The notes under the pieces are model-generated. The model saw only the letters and a program-made list of their open reading frames with translations, did no database searches and was not told the origin of the DNA. The translations under genes were made by a program, and so were the position numbers. Of a DNA stretch of 64,000 nucleotides, positions 43,901 to 50,701 are shown piece after piece. The stretch comes from Nioella sp965215655 (lineage in GTDB: Bacteria > Pseudomonadota > Alphaproteobacteria > Rhodobacterales > Rhodobacteraceae). Position 1 is the stretch's first letter. Every line of letters begins with the position of its first letter. The stretch lies in assembly GCF_965215655.1 (NCBI RefSeq), contig NZ_OZ244111.1, positions 744,001 through 808,000 of the forward strand, given 5' to 3'.

Positions 43901-44024
43901 CGTGATCTCGGTCGTCTTTGGCCTTCTGGCGGCGACAGTTCTGATCTTGCTGGTGCTGCCTGCGTTCTATGCAGCGCTTGAGGATATCCGGCCGCGCAAA
44001 ACCGCAAATCCAATAGCCGGATAG
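40932..44024 (+). CDS. RND superfamily efflux permease
   Basis: 1030 residues, full AcrB-type length. Twelve membrane segments with two large periplasmic loops; helix 4 carries the proton-relay acidic pair in IGIVMDDSIVIADS; the second half repeats the fold with GIVVNNAILLVGVINERR and FRPIFVSVSTTIMGMAPLL. The exported compound is unknown. Dependence on a separate outer-membrane protein is expected. Overlap with the adaptor gene shows coupled translation. Confidence 0.94.
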   Translation: MIRWFTGHPTAGNLLLLLFLAAGVFAAPGLLRETFPDFRAVEAEIVVPYRGAAAEDVETAICAPLWDGVQSVEGLETFTCTAQAGRARAVATMAPGNDALRFVNSLRTEVSAIDTFPDRADPAVVRELHRTDPVTSVAISGDLPLSELDFYADGLLDRLTALPGVARVTRGGLGTRTLTISASRTVLEGHGLTPAALAMAIAAQNIDLPIGTLEGDGAELTVRFTAERDTAAALATIPVMVLPNGATLTLSDVALIEERFEPPHDRAFVDGAPAIVLDVAKALNADALRVLDGVATLVAEETTHLPASIRVEVVQDVTSIIRDRLVMLVQNGVIGLVLVVIVMSLFFRPGFAIWAAMGLPVAFAGAFLWMALTGLSLNMMTLVALLMAIGIVMDDSIVIADSIAVHAAEKPTVETVTKGVTAVAPGVISSFLTTLAVFLPLAYLAGELGAVLEVLPVVLLAALAASLIEAFFILPHHLKGGMKKTTPSRFRTRFDAGFDTLRERGVGRLADAAIKARWLVVGLAIGALILTVGALMGGVVKREAMPEIDGDVLEARLMLPAGTPLARTTEAVVQVEAALDRVNERLSPEQPAPQALVIRRITRLGRNLSTGETGAHVATVAVDLLGAETRANTLDEIVSLWREEIGPLAGVSSLILTEPGIGPQGIAVELRLSHVDLVTLEAAGRATLAELETYAGVRNAILDLRPGAPELRLTLSPGAEALGLTATEVAGQLRAAFLGTQLTEIRRGDLAWDLEVRLPDNDRAARADLNAFEIALPDGGTVPLSSIVTIDEARGWGGITRRNGLRTLTVAADVDGRMGNADAITAQLAEGFLPDLVTTTPGLDFEVGGQAANSAETVASILRGFLIGLVGIYIVLSFQFRSYVEPFIVMITIPLAFLGVIWGHVLMGYNISMPSLVGAASLAGIVVNNAILLVGVINERRADGLSAALAAGEAVRSRFRPIFVSVSTTIMGMAPLLLETSTQAQTLKPLVISVVFGLLAATVLILLVLPAFYAALEDIRPRKTANPIAG

Positions 44025-44127
44025 GATGCTGATCCAAAAATTGATTGCGCGAAGAAAGCACTGTCCGATCACTTTACATCATAAATCTACATAAGGTCAG
44101 GAAACCAGTGCTTCACGGCCCCAAAAT

Positions 44128-44454
44128 TCATGCCCTAAAAACCCGCTCAGCCTGCTCCCTCCAAGCCTCCCCCGCCAGAAAGCACAGATCGTACAGGCTG
44201 ACCCCTGACGCCTCGCGCCCGCAGGTCAGCCGCTTCAGGACCTCTGGCGCGAGATAGGCCAAGCGCAGCTGGCGACTAACATGCCGTTCCGCCAGTCCGA
44301 CGGCCTCGGCCACTTCCTGAATGGTGGCGAACTCACCGGCCTCAATGCGCCGCCGCCAGCCCCATGCCCGGCCGATGGCGCGCAGCACAGTGCTGAAATC
44401 GAACTGCGCCGCATTTGAAGCGGGTTCATCTGTTCTCGGCGCGAACAGAGACAT
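44128..44454 (-). CDS. recombinase-associated HTH protein, second copy with altered N-terminus
   Basis: 108 residues. From LRAIGRAWGWRRR onward it matches the 46702-47088 protein almost residue for residue, including the HTH EFATIQEVAEAVGLAERHVSRQLRLAYLAPEVL. The first 24 residues (MSLFAPRTDEPAS...) are unrelated to that copy, so it looks like a 3' gene portion joined to a different 5' end. The remnant at 38288-38372 matches this N-terminus. No recombinase lies beside this copy. Confidence 0.75.
   Translation of the reverse strand: MSLFAPRTDEPASNAAQFDFSTVLRAIGRAWGWRRRIEAGEFATIQEVAEAVGLAERHVSRQLRLAYLAPEVLKRLTCGREASGVSLYDLCFLAGEAWREQAERVFRA
44150..44386. repeat. direct repeat shared with 46724-46961
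   Basis: The two HTH genes are highly similar at DNA level over about 240 bases in the same orientation, about 2.57 kb apart. Similarity ends abruptly at GATGGCGCGCAG. The two copies flank the DUF3883 and DarT1-NADAR genes and could recombine to delete or amplify them. Confidence 0.75.
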
Positions 44455-44542
44455 CCGAAGGCGGCGTTCTGTTGCGCTTTAATTCGTAGGGTTGCGCGGA
44501 GCCTTTGGTGACAAACGCAGTTTCCGCCCCTAACCTGGCACA

Positions 44543-45379
44543 ATGTCAAAAGGGGCCTGGTCAGATCAAGAGAACGACCTGATCGTCGCGGATTACTTCG
44601 CGATGCTGGCCGATGACATCTCCGCGCGTCGCTACAGTAAGGCCGAGCATCGCCGGGCACTCCTGCCGCTGCTGAACGATCGCTCGGAGGGATCAGTCGA
44701 GTTCAAACACCAGAATATCAGCGCGGTGCTCAAGGGGCTCGGCGAGGACTGGATCCCCGGCTACAAGCCCGCGTTCAATTTCCAGATGACCTTGGTGGAT
44801 GCAGTGGCGCGATGGCTGGCGCTGAACCCGGCCTGGCTCGACCGCCATTCGGGTGAAGGAGCGCCGACTGGCCTAGCGGAGGCGCGGCCGATCTGGATCG
44901 GGCCACCGCCTACGTTATCTAACCAGCCGCCGCCGCAGGAGTTGGAGCAGATGCTCCACATTGCCCGCAAATTCGATGTCGCGGCGAGAGACGAGCGAAA
45001 CCGCACCCTCGGCCGCGCCGGTGAGGAGCGCGTGCTGGCGCACGAACGTGCAGCACTGAAATCAGCGGGCCGCGACGATCTTGCGCGCAAGGTCCGGTGG
45101 GTCTCGGAGGAGGATGGTGATGGTGCCGGCTACGATATCGCCAGCTTCGCACCGGACGGCAGCCCGCGCCTGATCGAGGTGAAAACGACAAACGGCTGGG
45201 AACGCACACCATTCCATATCAGCCGCAACGAGCTGGCTGTGTCCCAGGAGCGGCACTCGGAATGGTCCCTGTTCCGCCTATGGCACTTCGCGCGCGAGCC
45301 GAAGGCGTTCGAGCTGCACCCGCCGCTGGACGCGCATGTCTCACTGACCGCTACGTCCTTTCAGGCGAGTTTTCACTAA
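44543..45379 (+). CDS. DUF3883 (NO VEIN C-terminal-like) protein, nuclease-like fold
   Basis: 278 residues. The N-terminal about 100 residues (WSDQENDLIVADYFAML to VEFKHQNISAVLKGLG) are the helical part typical of stand-alone DUF3883 proteins. The C-terminal DUF3883 domain has GYDIASFAPDG, then LIEVKTTNG, which matches the D...E-x-K arrangement of restriction-endonuclease-like folds. DUF3883 is frequent in defence and modification loci; a DNA-cleaving or methyl-sensing role is possible but not shown. It is convergent with the NADAR gene at a 25-base gap and sits inside the repeat-bounded cargo block. Confidence 0.83.
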   Translation: MSKGAWSDQENDLIVADYFAMLADDISARRYSKAEHRRALLPLLNDRSEGSVEFKHQNISAVLKGLGEDWIPGYKPAFNFQMTLVDAVARWLALNPAWLDRHSGEGAPTGLAEARPIWIGPPPTLSNQPPPQELEQMLHIARKFDVAARDERNRTLGRAGEERVLAHERAALKSAGRDDLARKVRWVSEEDGDGAGYDIASFAPDGSPRLIEVKTTNGWERTPFHISRNELAVSQERHSEWSLFRLWHFAREPKAFELHPPLDAHVSLTATSFQASFH

Positions 45380-45404
45380 AACAAGCTGCACCCGAAACCG
45401 CGCA

Positions 45405-46049
45405 TCAAATCGCGCGGATCATCTTGGCAAAGACTGAGAAGTCATTTGCAACTTCGGAGAGCTTCCCTTTCTTGAGAAGCGTGAGGTATTCCGCGAAGGC
45501 GCGAGCTTGGCAATTCACTTGTTTCGCTGGATTGAACTCAATGTCGGTAAAGGCTTCATAGTGGACATTGCGACTGATCCATTCGGCATGATCAGCCAAT
45601 GATCGGATGTAGAGCCAGTCGTAGAACGCATTCATTGGCGAAAGAGGAAATGTTTGACCTTCGAGCTCAAACTTGACCAGCTTCCCAAAATCCCCCTCTC
45701 TGATAAACCGCTTGGCCTCTCTAGGGCTAAGATCGAAAATCTCTGGGAAGGGGCCTCCTTTTTCAAAAACCTTTGACCCTTGATATACGCTTTCCAGGGA
45801 GAACTTCTGGCCGCCAATATCGATCTTTAGGCTGAAAGCACTAAGCTTCCGGCCCAGTTCTTCTGATGACTTTGATGATATCTCAAGAATCTTCTGGACC
45901 CCCCTTTGGCGTGCCGCCGAATGCAGGGCATCGATATTTTTCTTTTTTTGGACTTCTGCGAATCCTGATGACCATGGGAATTCAAATGATCTCTCGTGAA
46001 CAAGATGAGCTTCGTCCGAGCTGGGGAAGAAAACCGGGCGAGTTGCCAT
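45405..46049 (-). CDS. DarT1-associated NADAR antitoxin
   Basis: 214 residues from the ATG at 46049, which shares a base with the DarT stop (TAATG). The segments SSEELGRKLSAFSLKI, SVYQGSKVFEKGGPFPE, PMNAFYDWLYI and DIEFNPAKQVNCQARAFA fit the NADAR antitoxin family paired with DarT1 toxins. Known members remove ADP-ribose from guanine in DNA. The overlap and order (toxin first, antitoxin second) match the expected two-gene module. GC content is lower than in neighbours, indicating transfer. Recognition is from memory of the family pattern, without a search. Confidence 0.78.
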   Translation of the reverse strand: MATRPVFFPSSDEAHLVHERSFEFPWSSGFAEVQKKKNIDALHSAARQRGVQKILEISSKSSEELGRKLSAFSLKIDIGGQKFSLESVYQGSKVFEKGGPFPEIFDLSPREAKRFIREGDFGKLVKFELEGQTFPLSPMNAFYDWLYIRSLADHAEWISRNVHYEAFTDIEFNPAKQVNCQARAFAEYLTLLKKGKLSEVANDFSVFAKMIRAI

Positions 46050-46582
46050 TAGAAGACTCCAGCGATGAGTTCTATTGGCACACAATTCGGAACAAGGACT
46101 TCCAGCTTTTCGGCGGCTTGTAGACGTTGCTGAACAGCCGGATCCGACCAGTTCGTGCGATCGTATAAGACCTCCGCATCAAGTTTCTTCACGGCTTCGA
46201 TTACCGGTAGAATTTCGACGCCATTTGCATTTGCGACCCCGAATGCAATCCGCGCACCTTCAATCTTCAAAACTTCCGGGTGAATTCCTAGATACCTAGG
46301 ATTTGGAAGACGGCCGTCCTTCTGGGCGAGAAATTTCATTCTGTGGCTTCTTGTGAGGCATAGGCTGACATATGGATCGATGCCGCGATGAGTATCTAGG
46401 TCATGACTTAAAGCGTTTCCTCCGGTCGCCAATGGCGGCCACCAACCTTCTGCTCTCATGCGCTCCTTGGATAATAACCCCTTCGCGCTGATCGAAGGGA
46501 AGTTCGCCTCGTCAGTAAAGTGATACAGGTAATTATGCTGAGTGCTCTTTTTAATTTTTTCGATTAGTTCATCTACGGTCAT
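46049..46582 (-). CDS. DarT1-like DNA ADP-ribosyltransferase toxin
   Basis: 177 residues. It starts with a short helix and then YHFTDEANFPSISAKGLLS, where His21 begins the NAD-binding DarT/ART fold; PYVSLCLTRSHRMKF is the second conserved strand; the C-terminal AEKLEVLVP carries the likely catalytic Glu161. DarT enzymes attach ADP-ribose to a base in single-stranded DNA and block replication; those of the DarT1 group modify guanine. Paired and translationally coupled with the NADAR gene. Probably a phage-defence or stabilisation module of this element. Confidence 0.8.
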   Translation of the reverse strand: MTVDELIEKIKKSTQHNYLYHFTDEANFPSISAKGLLSKERMRAEGWWPPLATGGNALSHDLDTHRGIDPYVSLCLTRSHRMKFLAQKDGRLPNPRYLGIHPEVLKIEGARIAFGVANANGVEILPVIEAVKKLDAEVLYDRTNWSDPAVQQRLQAAEKLEVLVPNCVPIELIAGVF

Positions 46583-46701
46583 TCATGGCCTCGTCCTTGG
46601 GGCGCGCAAACGTCTAGTTCGCTTACCGGCCGTTTTCTCAAGCTCCCTCTGTTGTAGGCCAAAGGCCAGCGTCTAGCCAAGAGGTAGCAAATGGGTGCAG
46701 C

Positions 46702-47088
46702 CTAGCCGGGAAACGCCTGCTCTGCCTGCTCCTGCCATATCTCCCCCGCCAGAAAGCACAGATCGTACAGGCTGACCGCCGACGCCTCCCGCCCGCAGGT
46801 CAGTCGCCTCAGCACCTCTGGCGCCAGATAGGCGAGGCGCAGCTGGCGACTGACATGCCGCTCGGCCAGCCCGACCGCCTCGGCCAGTTCCTGGATGGTG
46901 GCGAACTCACCGGCCTCCATGCGCCGCCGCCAGCCCCATGCCCGGCCGATGGCGCGCAGGATATGAGGATCTTGGGCCTGATCCTCGCTCGGCCGGTAGT
47001 CGGCAGGCGGCATGATTTTCGGCCGCCCGTTCTTCTTGCGAACTGTCAGGGGAATGAGAACGCGGATCGTGTCGTTGGGTTTGGTCAT
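46702..47088 (-). CDS. HTH protein downstream of the serine recombinase
   Basis: 128 residues. A basic N-terminus (VRKKNGRPKIMPPADYRP) is followed by an HTH at about 68-100 (FATIQELAEAVGLAERHVSRQLRLAYLAPEVL) resembling a KorB/ParB-like DNA-binding helix pair. Its start overlaps the recombinase stop (ATGA), so it is made together with it and may act as a directionality or accessory factor. A second, altered copy lies at 44128-44454 and a remnant at 38288-38372. Confidence 0.78.
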   Translation of the reverse strand: MTKPNDTIRVLIPLTVRKKNGRPKIMPPADYRPSEDQAQDPHILRAIGRAWGWRRRMEAGEFATIQELAEAVGLAERHVSRQLRLAYLAPEVLRRLTCGREASAVSLYDLCFLAGEIWQEQAEQAFPG

Positions 47089-48410
47089 TCCGCAGCCTCC
47101 AGCCTGCTGGGTGCCACCATCTCGCGAATGACCCCGGCGATGCCCTCACGGCGAATGTCGACCTCGAGCCCGGCGGCGGTGACCGTGACCCGCCGCACCA
47201 ACAACTGGATGATGCGGGCCTGTTCCGCCGGGAAGAGTTGCGACCAGAGCGCGCTGAACTCATGCAGCGCCGCGATGGCGTCAACTTCGGATGCACCACC
47301 GCCGTCGCGTTTCAGGGCGGCCAGCACTTGTGTTACCACCTCCGGCGTTTGCAGGATTTGCCGAACTTCGGTCACGACCGCGTCCTCGACCATTCCGGCG
47401 GCAAGCCGCATCGGGGCGGTCTCTTCGCCGGTCTCGCGGTTCCGGATCACGTCCATGGACACATAGTAGCGGTAGAGCTTCGCCCCCTTCTTCGTGCTGG
47501 TCGGCGTCATGGCGGCACCGTTCTCGCTGAAGATCAGCCCCTTCAAGAGAGCAGGAGTTTGCGCGCGGCTGTTGTTGGCCCGCTTGCGGGGACTTTCCTG
47601 CAGGATGGCATGTACGCGATCCCAGAGGTCGGCATCGATGATGGCGTCGTGCTCTCCGGGATAGGCTTTGCCCTTGTGCAAGGCCTCGCCGCGATAGACC
47701 CGGTTGTTCAATAGTCGGTAAAGATATCCCTTGTCGATCAGCGTGCCCTGCTTGTTGCGAAAGCCCTCCCTGCGCAATTCCCGCGCCAGCACGGTCGCGG
47801 ACCCCAGCTCGATAAACCGCTGGAAAATCCCCCGCACTGCGGCTGCCTCGGCCTCATTCACCACCAGCTTTCGATCCTGCACATCGTATCCGAGGGGCAC
47901 ATAGCCGCCCATCCAGATGCCGCGCTTGCGGGACGCGGCCACCTTATCGCGGATGCGTTCACCGATGACCTCGCGTTCAAACTGGGCGAAGGACAGCAGG
48001 ATATTCAGTGTCAGCCGCCCCATCGAGGTGGTCGTATTGAAGGACTGCGTGACGCTGACAAAGGTTACCCCGTTGCGGTCGAACACCTCGACCAGCTTCG
48101 AAAAATCCATCAACGAGCGCGACAGGCGGTCAATCTTGTAAACGACCACCACGTCGATCAGCCCGTCGTCGATATCGGCCAGCAGCTGCTTCAGGCCGGG
48201 GCGGTCCAGATTGCCCCCTGAAAACCCGCCATCGTCATAGCGTTCGCACGTGGCGACCCAACCTTCGGACTTCTGGCTGGCGATGTAAGCCTCGCAGGCT
48301 TCCCGCTGCGCGTCGAGGCTGTTGAATTCCATGTCGAGCCCTTCCTCGCTCGACTTGCGGGTGTAGATGGCGCAGCGCAGGCGGCGGTTGGGGCGGGTGT
48401 TGAAGTCCAT
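47085..48410 (-). CDS. large serine recombinase
   Basis: 441 residues from the ATG at 48410. The resolvase catalytic domain (about 1-150) has the nucleophile region AIYTRKSSEEGLDMEFNSLDAQRE, DDGGFSGGNLDRPGL and VVYKIDRLSRSLMDFSKLVEVF. The recombinase domain follows with FRNKQGTLIDKGYLYRLLNNRVYRGEA. The C-terminal region (LLKGLIFSENGAAMTPTSTKK) lacks the CxxC pairs of the usual zinc ribbon, then comes a coiled-coil-like end. It probably integrates and excises this element. It overlaps both the DUF2924 gene and the HTH gene. Confidence 0.92.
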   Translation of the reverse strand: MDFNTRPNRRLRCAIYTRKSSEEGLDMEFNSLDAQREACEAYIASQKSEGWVATCERYDDGGFSGGNLDRPGLKQLLADIDDGLIDVVVVYKIDRLSRSLMDFSKLVEVFDRNGVTFVSVTQSFNTTTSMGRLTLNILLSFAQFEREVIGERIRDKVAASRKRGIWMGGYVPLGYDVQDRKLVVNEAEAAAVRGIFQRFIELGSATVLARELRREGFRNKQGTLIDKGYLYRLLNNRVYRGEALHKGKAYPGEHDAIIDADLWDRVHAILQESPRKRANNSRAQTPALLKGLIFSENGAAMTPTSTKKGAKLYRYYVSMDVIRNRETGEETAPMRLAAGMVEDAVVTEVRQILQTPEVVTQVLAALKRDGGGASEVDAIAALHEFSALWSQLFPAEQARIIQLLVRRVTVTAAGLEVDIRREGIAGVIREMVAPSRLEAAE

Positions 48411-48910
48411 CACACGTCCTCCCGCTGGCGTTCCCGCAGGCCAAAGAAGCGATACCCGTTCCAGCGGGTGCCGGTGATTTCGCGGGCGACGGCGGAGAGG
48501 GATTTGAATTTGCGTCCCCGCCAATCGAAGCCGTCTTTCAGCACTGTCACGCAGTGCTCGACGCCGTCCCATTCGCGCAGCAGCTTCGTGCCCGCCACGG
48601 GATTGCGGGGATCGGCAATCTGGTGCTTGCGCCGGGCGTGGCCTTCGACTTCATCGGCCAGCAGATCCAGCATGCGGCGGGTCTCGCGGTCAGGCCCGCC
48701 GTAGGTCAGTTCCTGCAGGCGATAGGCAATCCGCATTTCGAGAAATGCACGGCTGTTGTTCGGCGCCGAGGTCCCGATGAGCTTTTCCCATTCGGCTTTC
48801 AACTCCTTGACTGACATCGCCTTCAGGGCGGCCAGGCGCGACAGCACCGTCTGATCCAGGCTTGGATCATGACCCGGTTGAGCAGGGGTTATCTTATTGT
48901 GATGCTTCAT
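48410..48910 (-). CDS. DUF2924 protein, recombinase partner
   Basis: 166 residues from the ATG at 48910 (GGAGGA 4-9 bases before). The family features are LKAMSVKELKAEWEKLIGTSAPNNSRAFLEMRIAYRLQEL, then GTKLLREWDGVEHCVTVLKDGFDWRGRKFKSLSAVAREITGTRWNGYRFFGL, the DNA-binding-like repeat seen beside large serine recombinases. The stop shares one base with the recombinase start. Exact role unknown; the conserved pairing suggests help in recombination or control. Confidence 0.88.
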   Translation of the reverse strand: MKHHNKITPAQPGHDPSLDQTVLSRLAALKAMSVKELKAEWEKLIGTSAPNNSRAFLEMRIAYRLQELTYGGPDRETRRMLDLLADEVEGHARRKHQIADPRNPVAGTKLLREWDGVEHCVTVLKDGFDWRGRKFKSLSAVAREITGTRWNGYRFFGLRERQREDV

Positions 48911-49142
48911 GAATTCCTCCGATGCGGATACGTTTTGCACGACGACCACCGCTCTTTCGGGGCGAGAAGTCCACGAAACTGTCTCCGTTCTCGGCAGATA
49001 AACCGCTGGACTTCGTAGCGTTCAGCCGGATGACGCCAGCGGCCAAGATGCGGCCGATCTCGACGAGGCGTGCGTCTGACGACATGCGATCAGGGCATAG
49101 GGGATTGGGCCCCGAAATCGGGGTTTCTGGTACGTGTGACAT
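48894..49142 (-). CDS. small conserved protein upstream of DUF2924
   Basis: Up to 82 residues; a start at 49085 (MSSDARLVEIGRILAAGVIRL) is equally possible because neither start has a clear ribosome site. The core RLNATKSSGLSAENGDSFVDF matches small proteins I recall next to DUF2924 and serine recombinase genes. The 3' end overlaps the DUF2924 start by 17 bases, so the order small protein, DUF2924, recombinase, HTH is a coupled four-gene unit. Function unknown. Confidence 0.6.
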   Translation of the reverse strand: MSHVPETPISGPNPLCPDRMSSDARLVEIGRILAAGVIRLNATKSSGLSAENGDSFVDFSPRKSGGRRAKRIRIGGIHEASQ

Positions 49143-49307
49143 GGCGACTTTTCGCGATTGGGATGATGGTCAAAAGGTATCGCGAAATTAGGAAAACACA
49201 AGCTTTTCAATATTTTGGGGACAGTGCCGGGCTATGCGTAACGCCGCGAAAATCTGCGCACGCTCCCCGTCGTCCCCATGGCTGATGCAGACTGTTCAGG
49301 GCGCGAA

Positions 49308-50240
49308 TCAGCGTGCATCGCCACCCATGAATTTGTCGAACGTGTCGAGTTCGGGCTCTTCCTCGAGCTCGGCCATCTCCCACCGCGACGGTCCGCGGTC
49401 GGGATATAGGAGCAGCGAAATCGACATCTCGTTCCCAGGTGAGAACACGGTCATTTCGCGCACGGGTTCGCTGCCGAGCCAGACACCGGCCGGGTGGTGA
49501 TGGCCGTGACGGCCAGTATCCCAGTCCACGTCCTGCGCGGCCAGAGATGCCGCTGGCAACTCAGTCACAATCTGCCGGGCGCGGTAGAAGACGCCGGATT
49601 TCAGAAGCGGTTCGCTGGACCATGACCAGTCGATGAAGCCATCTTTGCCGACGACGATCATCGCCCGCTTATGGGTGATGGTCATCCATTTCAGGATCGC
49701 GGCTGTCAACGAAACAGCATAGCGGTCGGCCAATTCAGTCATCAGGTCGATGTCGATCACGCGGCCGTCGATTTGCGCGCGGAAATCATCAAGCGGCATC
49801 AAGAGGTAGGAGGCGAAGGTATTGGCCTCACCTTCGATCTTGTTCCTGCGCTCGTCCCAGTCCGCCATGTTGCGGTTGGTGCACTCAAGGCCAGCGGGGT
49901 GCAAATGCCGATGCAACAGGTAATGACCGAGTTCATGGGCCAGCGTAAAATTGCGCCGTCCCTCGGACCGGATGTTTTCGTTGTAGATGATGCCCCATTC
50001 ACCCGAGCCGTTGGGGTGCGGCATCAGCATTCCCTCGATGCCATCTGACAGATCGAGGCCCCTGACCATCGTGATGGGCGCATCCGGAAAGAGCTGGCGC
50101 GAAATATCCTGCGCCAGTGCCGCGACATCGATGGGAAAACGCGGCAGCCCGTGCGTGCCCTGAACGGCCGACAGGATTTGAGTCAGACGGATTGCCCAGC
50201 CTTTGGGCGACAAGCGCAGGCTCAACTCTTCTTGCTCCAC
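49308..50240 (-). CDS. ImmA/IrrE-type metallopeptidase
   Basis: 310 residues. Zinc protease motif HELGHYLLHRH near residue 101 with the third ligand region KIEGEANTFASYLLMP near 135, the ImmA/IrrE hallmark. About 130 further residues follow (DWSWSSEPLLKSGVFYRARQ onward), making it longer than minimal ImmA. Such proteases cleave a partner repressor on a stress or phage signal. The start overlaps the end of the Xre gene by 19 bases, so Xre and protease are coupled, and the Xre protein is the likely substrate. Confidence 0.92.
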   Translation of the reverse strand: MEQEELSLRLSPKGWAIRLTQILSAVQGTHGLPRFPIDVAALAQDISRQLFPDAPITMVRGLDLSDGIEGMLMPHPNGSGEWGIIYNENIRSEGRRNFTLAHELGHYLLHRHLHPAGLECTNRNMADWDERRNKIEGEANTFASYLLMPLDDFRAQIDGRVIDIDLMTELADRYAVSLTAAILKWMTITHKRAMIVVGKDGFIDWSWSSEPLLKSGVFYRARQIVTELPAASLAAQDVDWDTGRHGHHHPAGVWLGSEPVREMTVFSPGNEMSISLLLYPDRGPSRWEMAELEEEPELDTFDKFMGGDAR

Positions 50241-50542
50241 AAGTCGATCATGTCGGTGATCTTTTCCTGATCTTCCGGCTTGAGCTTGCTGAATTTGCGA
50301 AAGAACGCCTCCTTCAGCACCTGATCGCTGGGCTCTTCACTTTCATCAAGCAGGTAATCGGTCGTGACCTCGAGCGCCTGGGCGATGCGGGTCAGCTTTT
50401 CACCGGACGGCTTGCGCGTGTCGCGGTTTTCCAACTCCCAGATGTAGCTCTTGCTCGAGTCGGTGAGTTCGGCGAGCTTGTCGAGGGAGTATCCCTTTTC
50501 CTGGCGGTGGCGCTTGATCTTCGCGCCGAGGGACGTGGTCAT
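50222..50542 (-). CDS. XRE-family repressor
   Basis: 106 residues from the ATG at 50542; the long open frame upstream is only a shadow of the opposite gene. Classical HTH at about 5-62: LGAKIKRHRQEKGYSLDKLAELTDSSKSYIWELENRDTRKPSGEKLTRIAQAL, then a short acidic tail with LKPEDQEKITDMIDLW. It is divergent from the gene at 50702 with two inverted-repeat sites between, and overlaps the ImmA/IrrE gene. Most simply, it represses both directions until cleaved by the protease. Confidence 0.9.
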   Translation of the reverse strand: MTTSLGAKIKRHRQEKGYSLDKLAELTDSSKSYIWELENRDTRKPSGEKLTRIAQALEVTTDYLLDESEEPSDQVLKEAFFRKFSKLKPEDQEKITDMIDLWSKKS

Positions 50543-50577
50543 CTTATCATCCTTGTTTTCCTTGGGTTCAGGACACT

Positions 50578-50595
50578 TGTTCGATATGCCGAACA
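50578..50595. promoter_or_regulatory. operator-like inverted repeat 1
   Basis: TGTTCG, 6 bases, CGAACA: a perfect 6-bp inverted repeat located 36 bases upstream of the xre start. The same half-site recurs at 50628-50645. Confidence 0.65.
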
Positions 50596-50627
50596 AAAAC
50601 GTGTCGCGCAAGTAGACTCGACGATTT

Positions 50628-50645
50628 GTTCGGTATATATCGAAC
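50628..50645. promoter_or_regulatory. operator-like inverted repeat 2
   Basis: GTTCG, 8 bases (alternating T/A), CGAAC, 57 bases before the ATG at 50702. It shares the GTTCG half-site with 50578-50595 but has a spacer two bases longer. The AT-rich centre may double as a -10 region for the rightward gene. Confidence 0.6.
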
Positions 50646-50701
50646 GCCTGCGTATCGCGATGCGCCGATTCTCCCTGCTCCCGGTCTCGAAAGGTCTGCC
50701 C

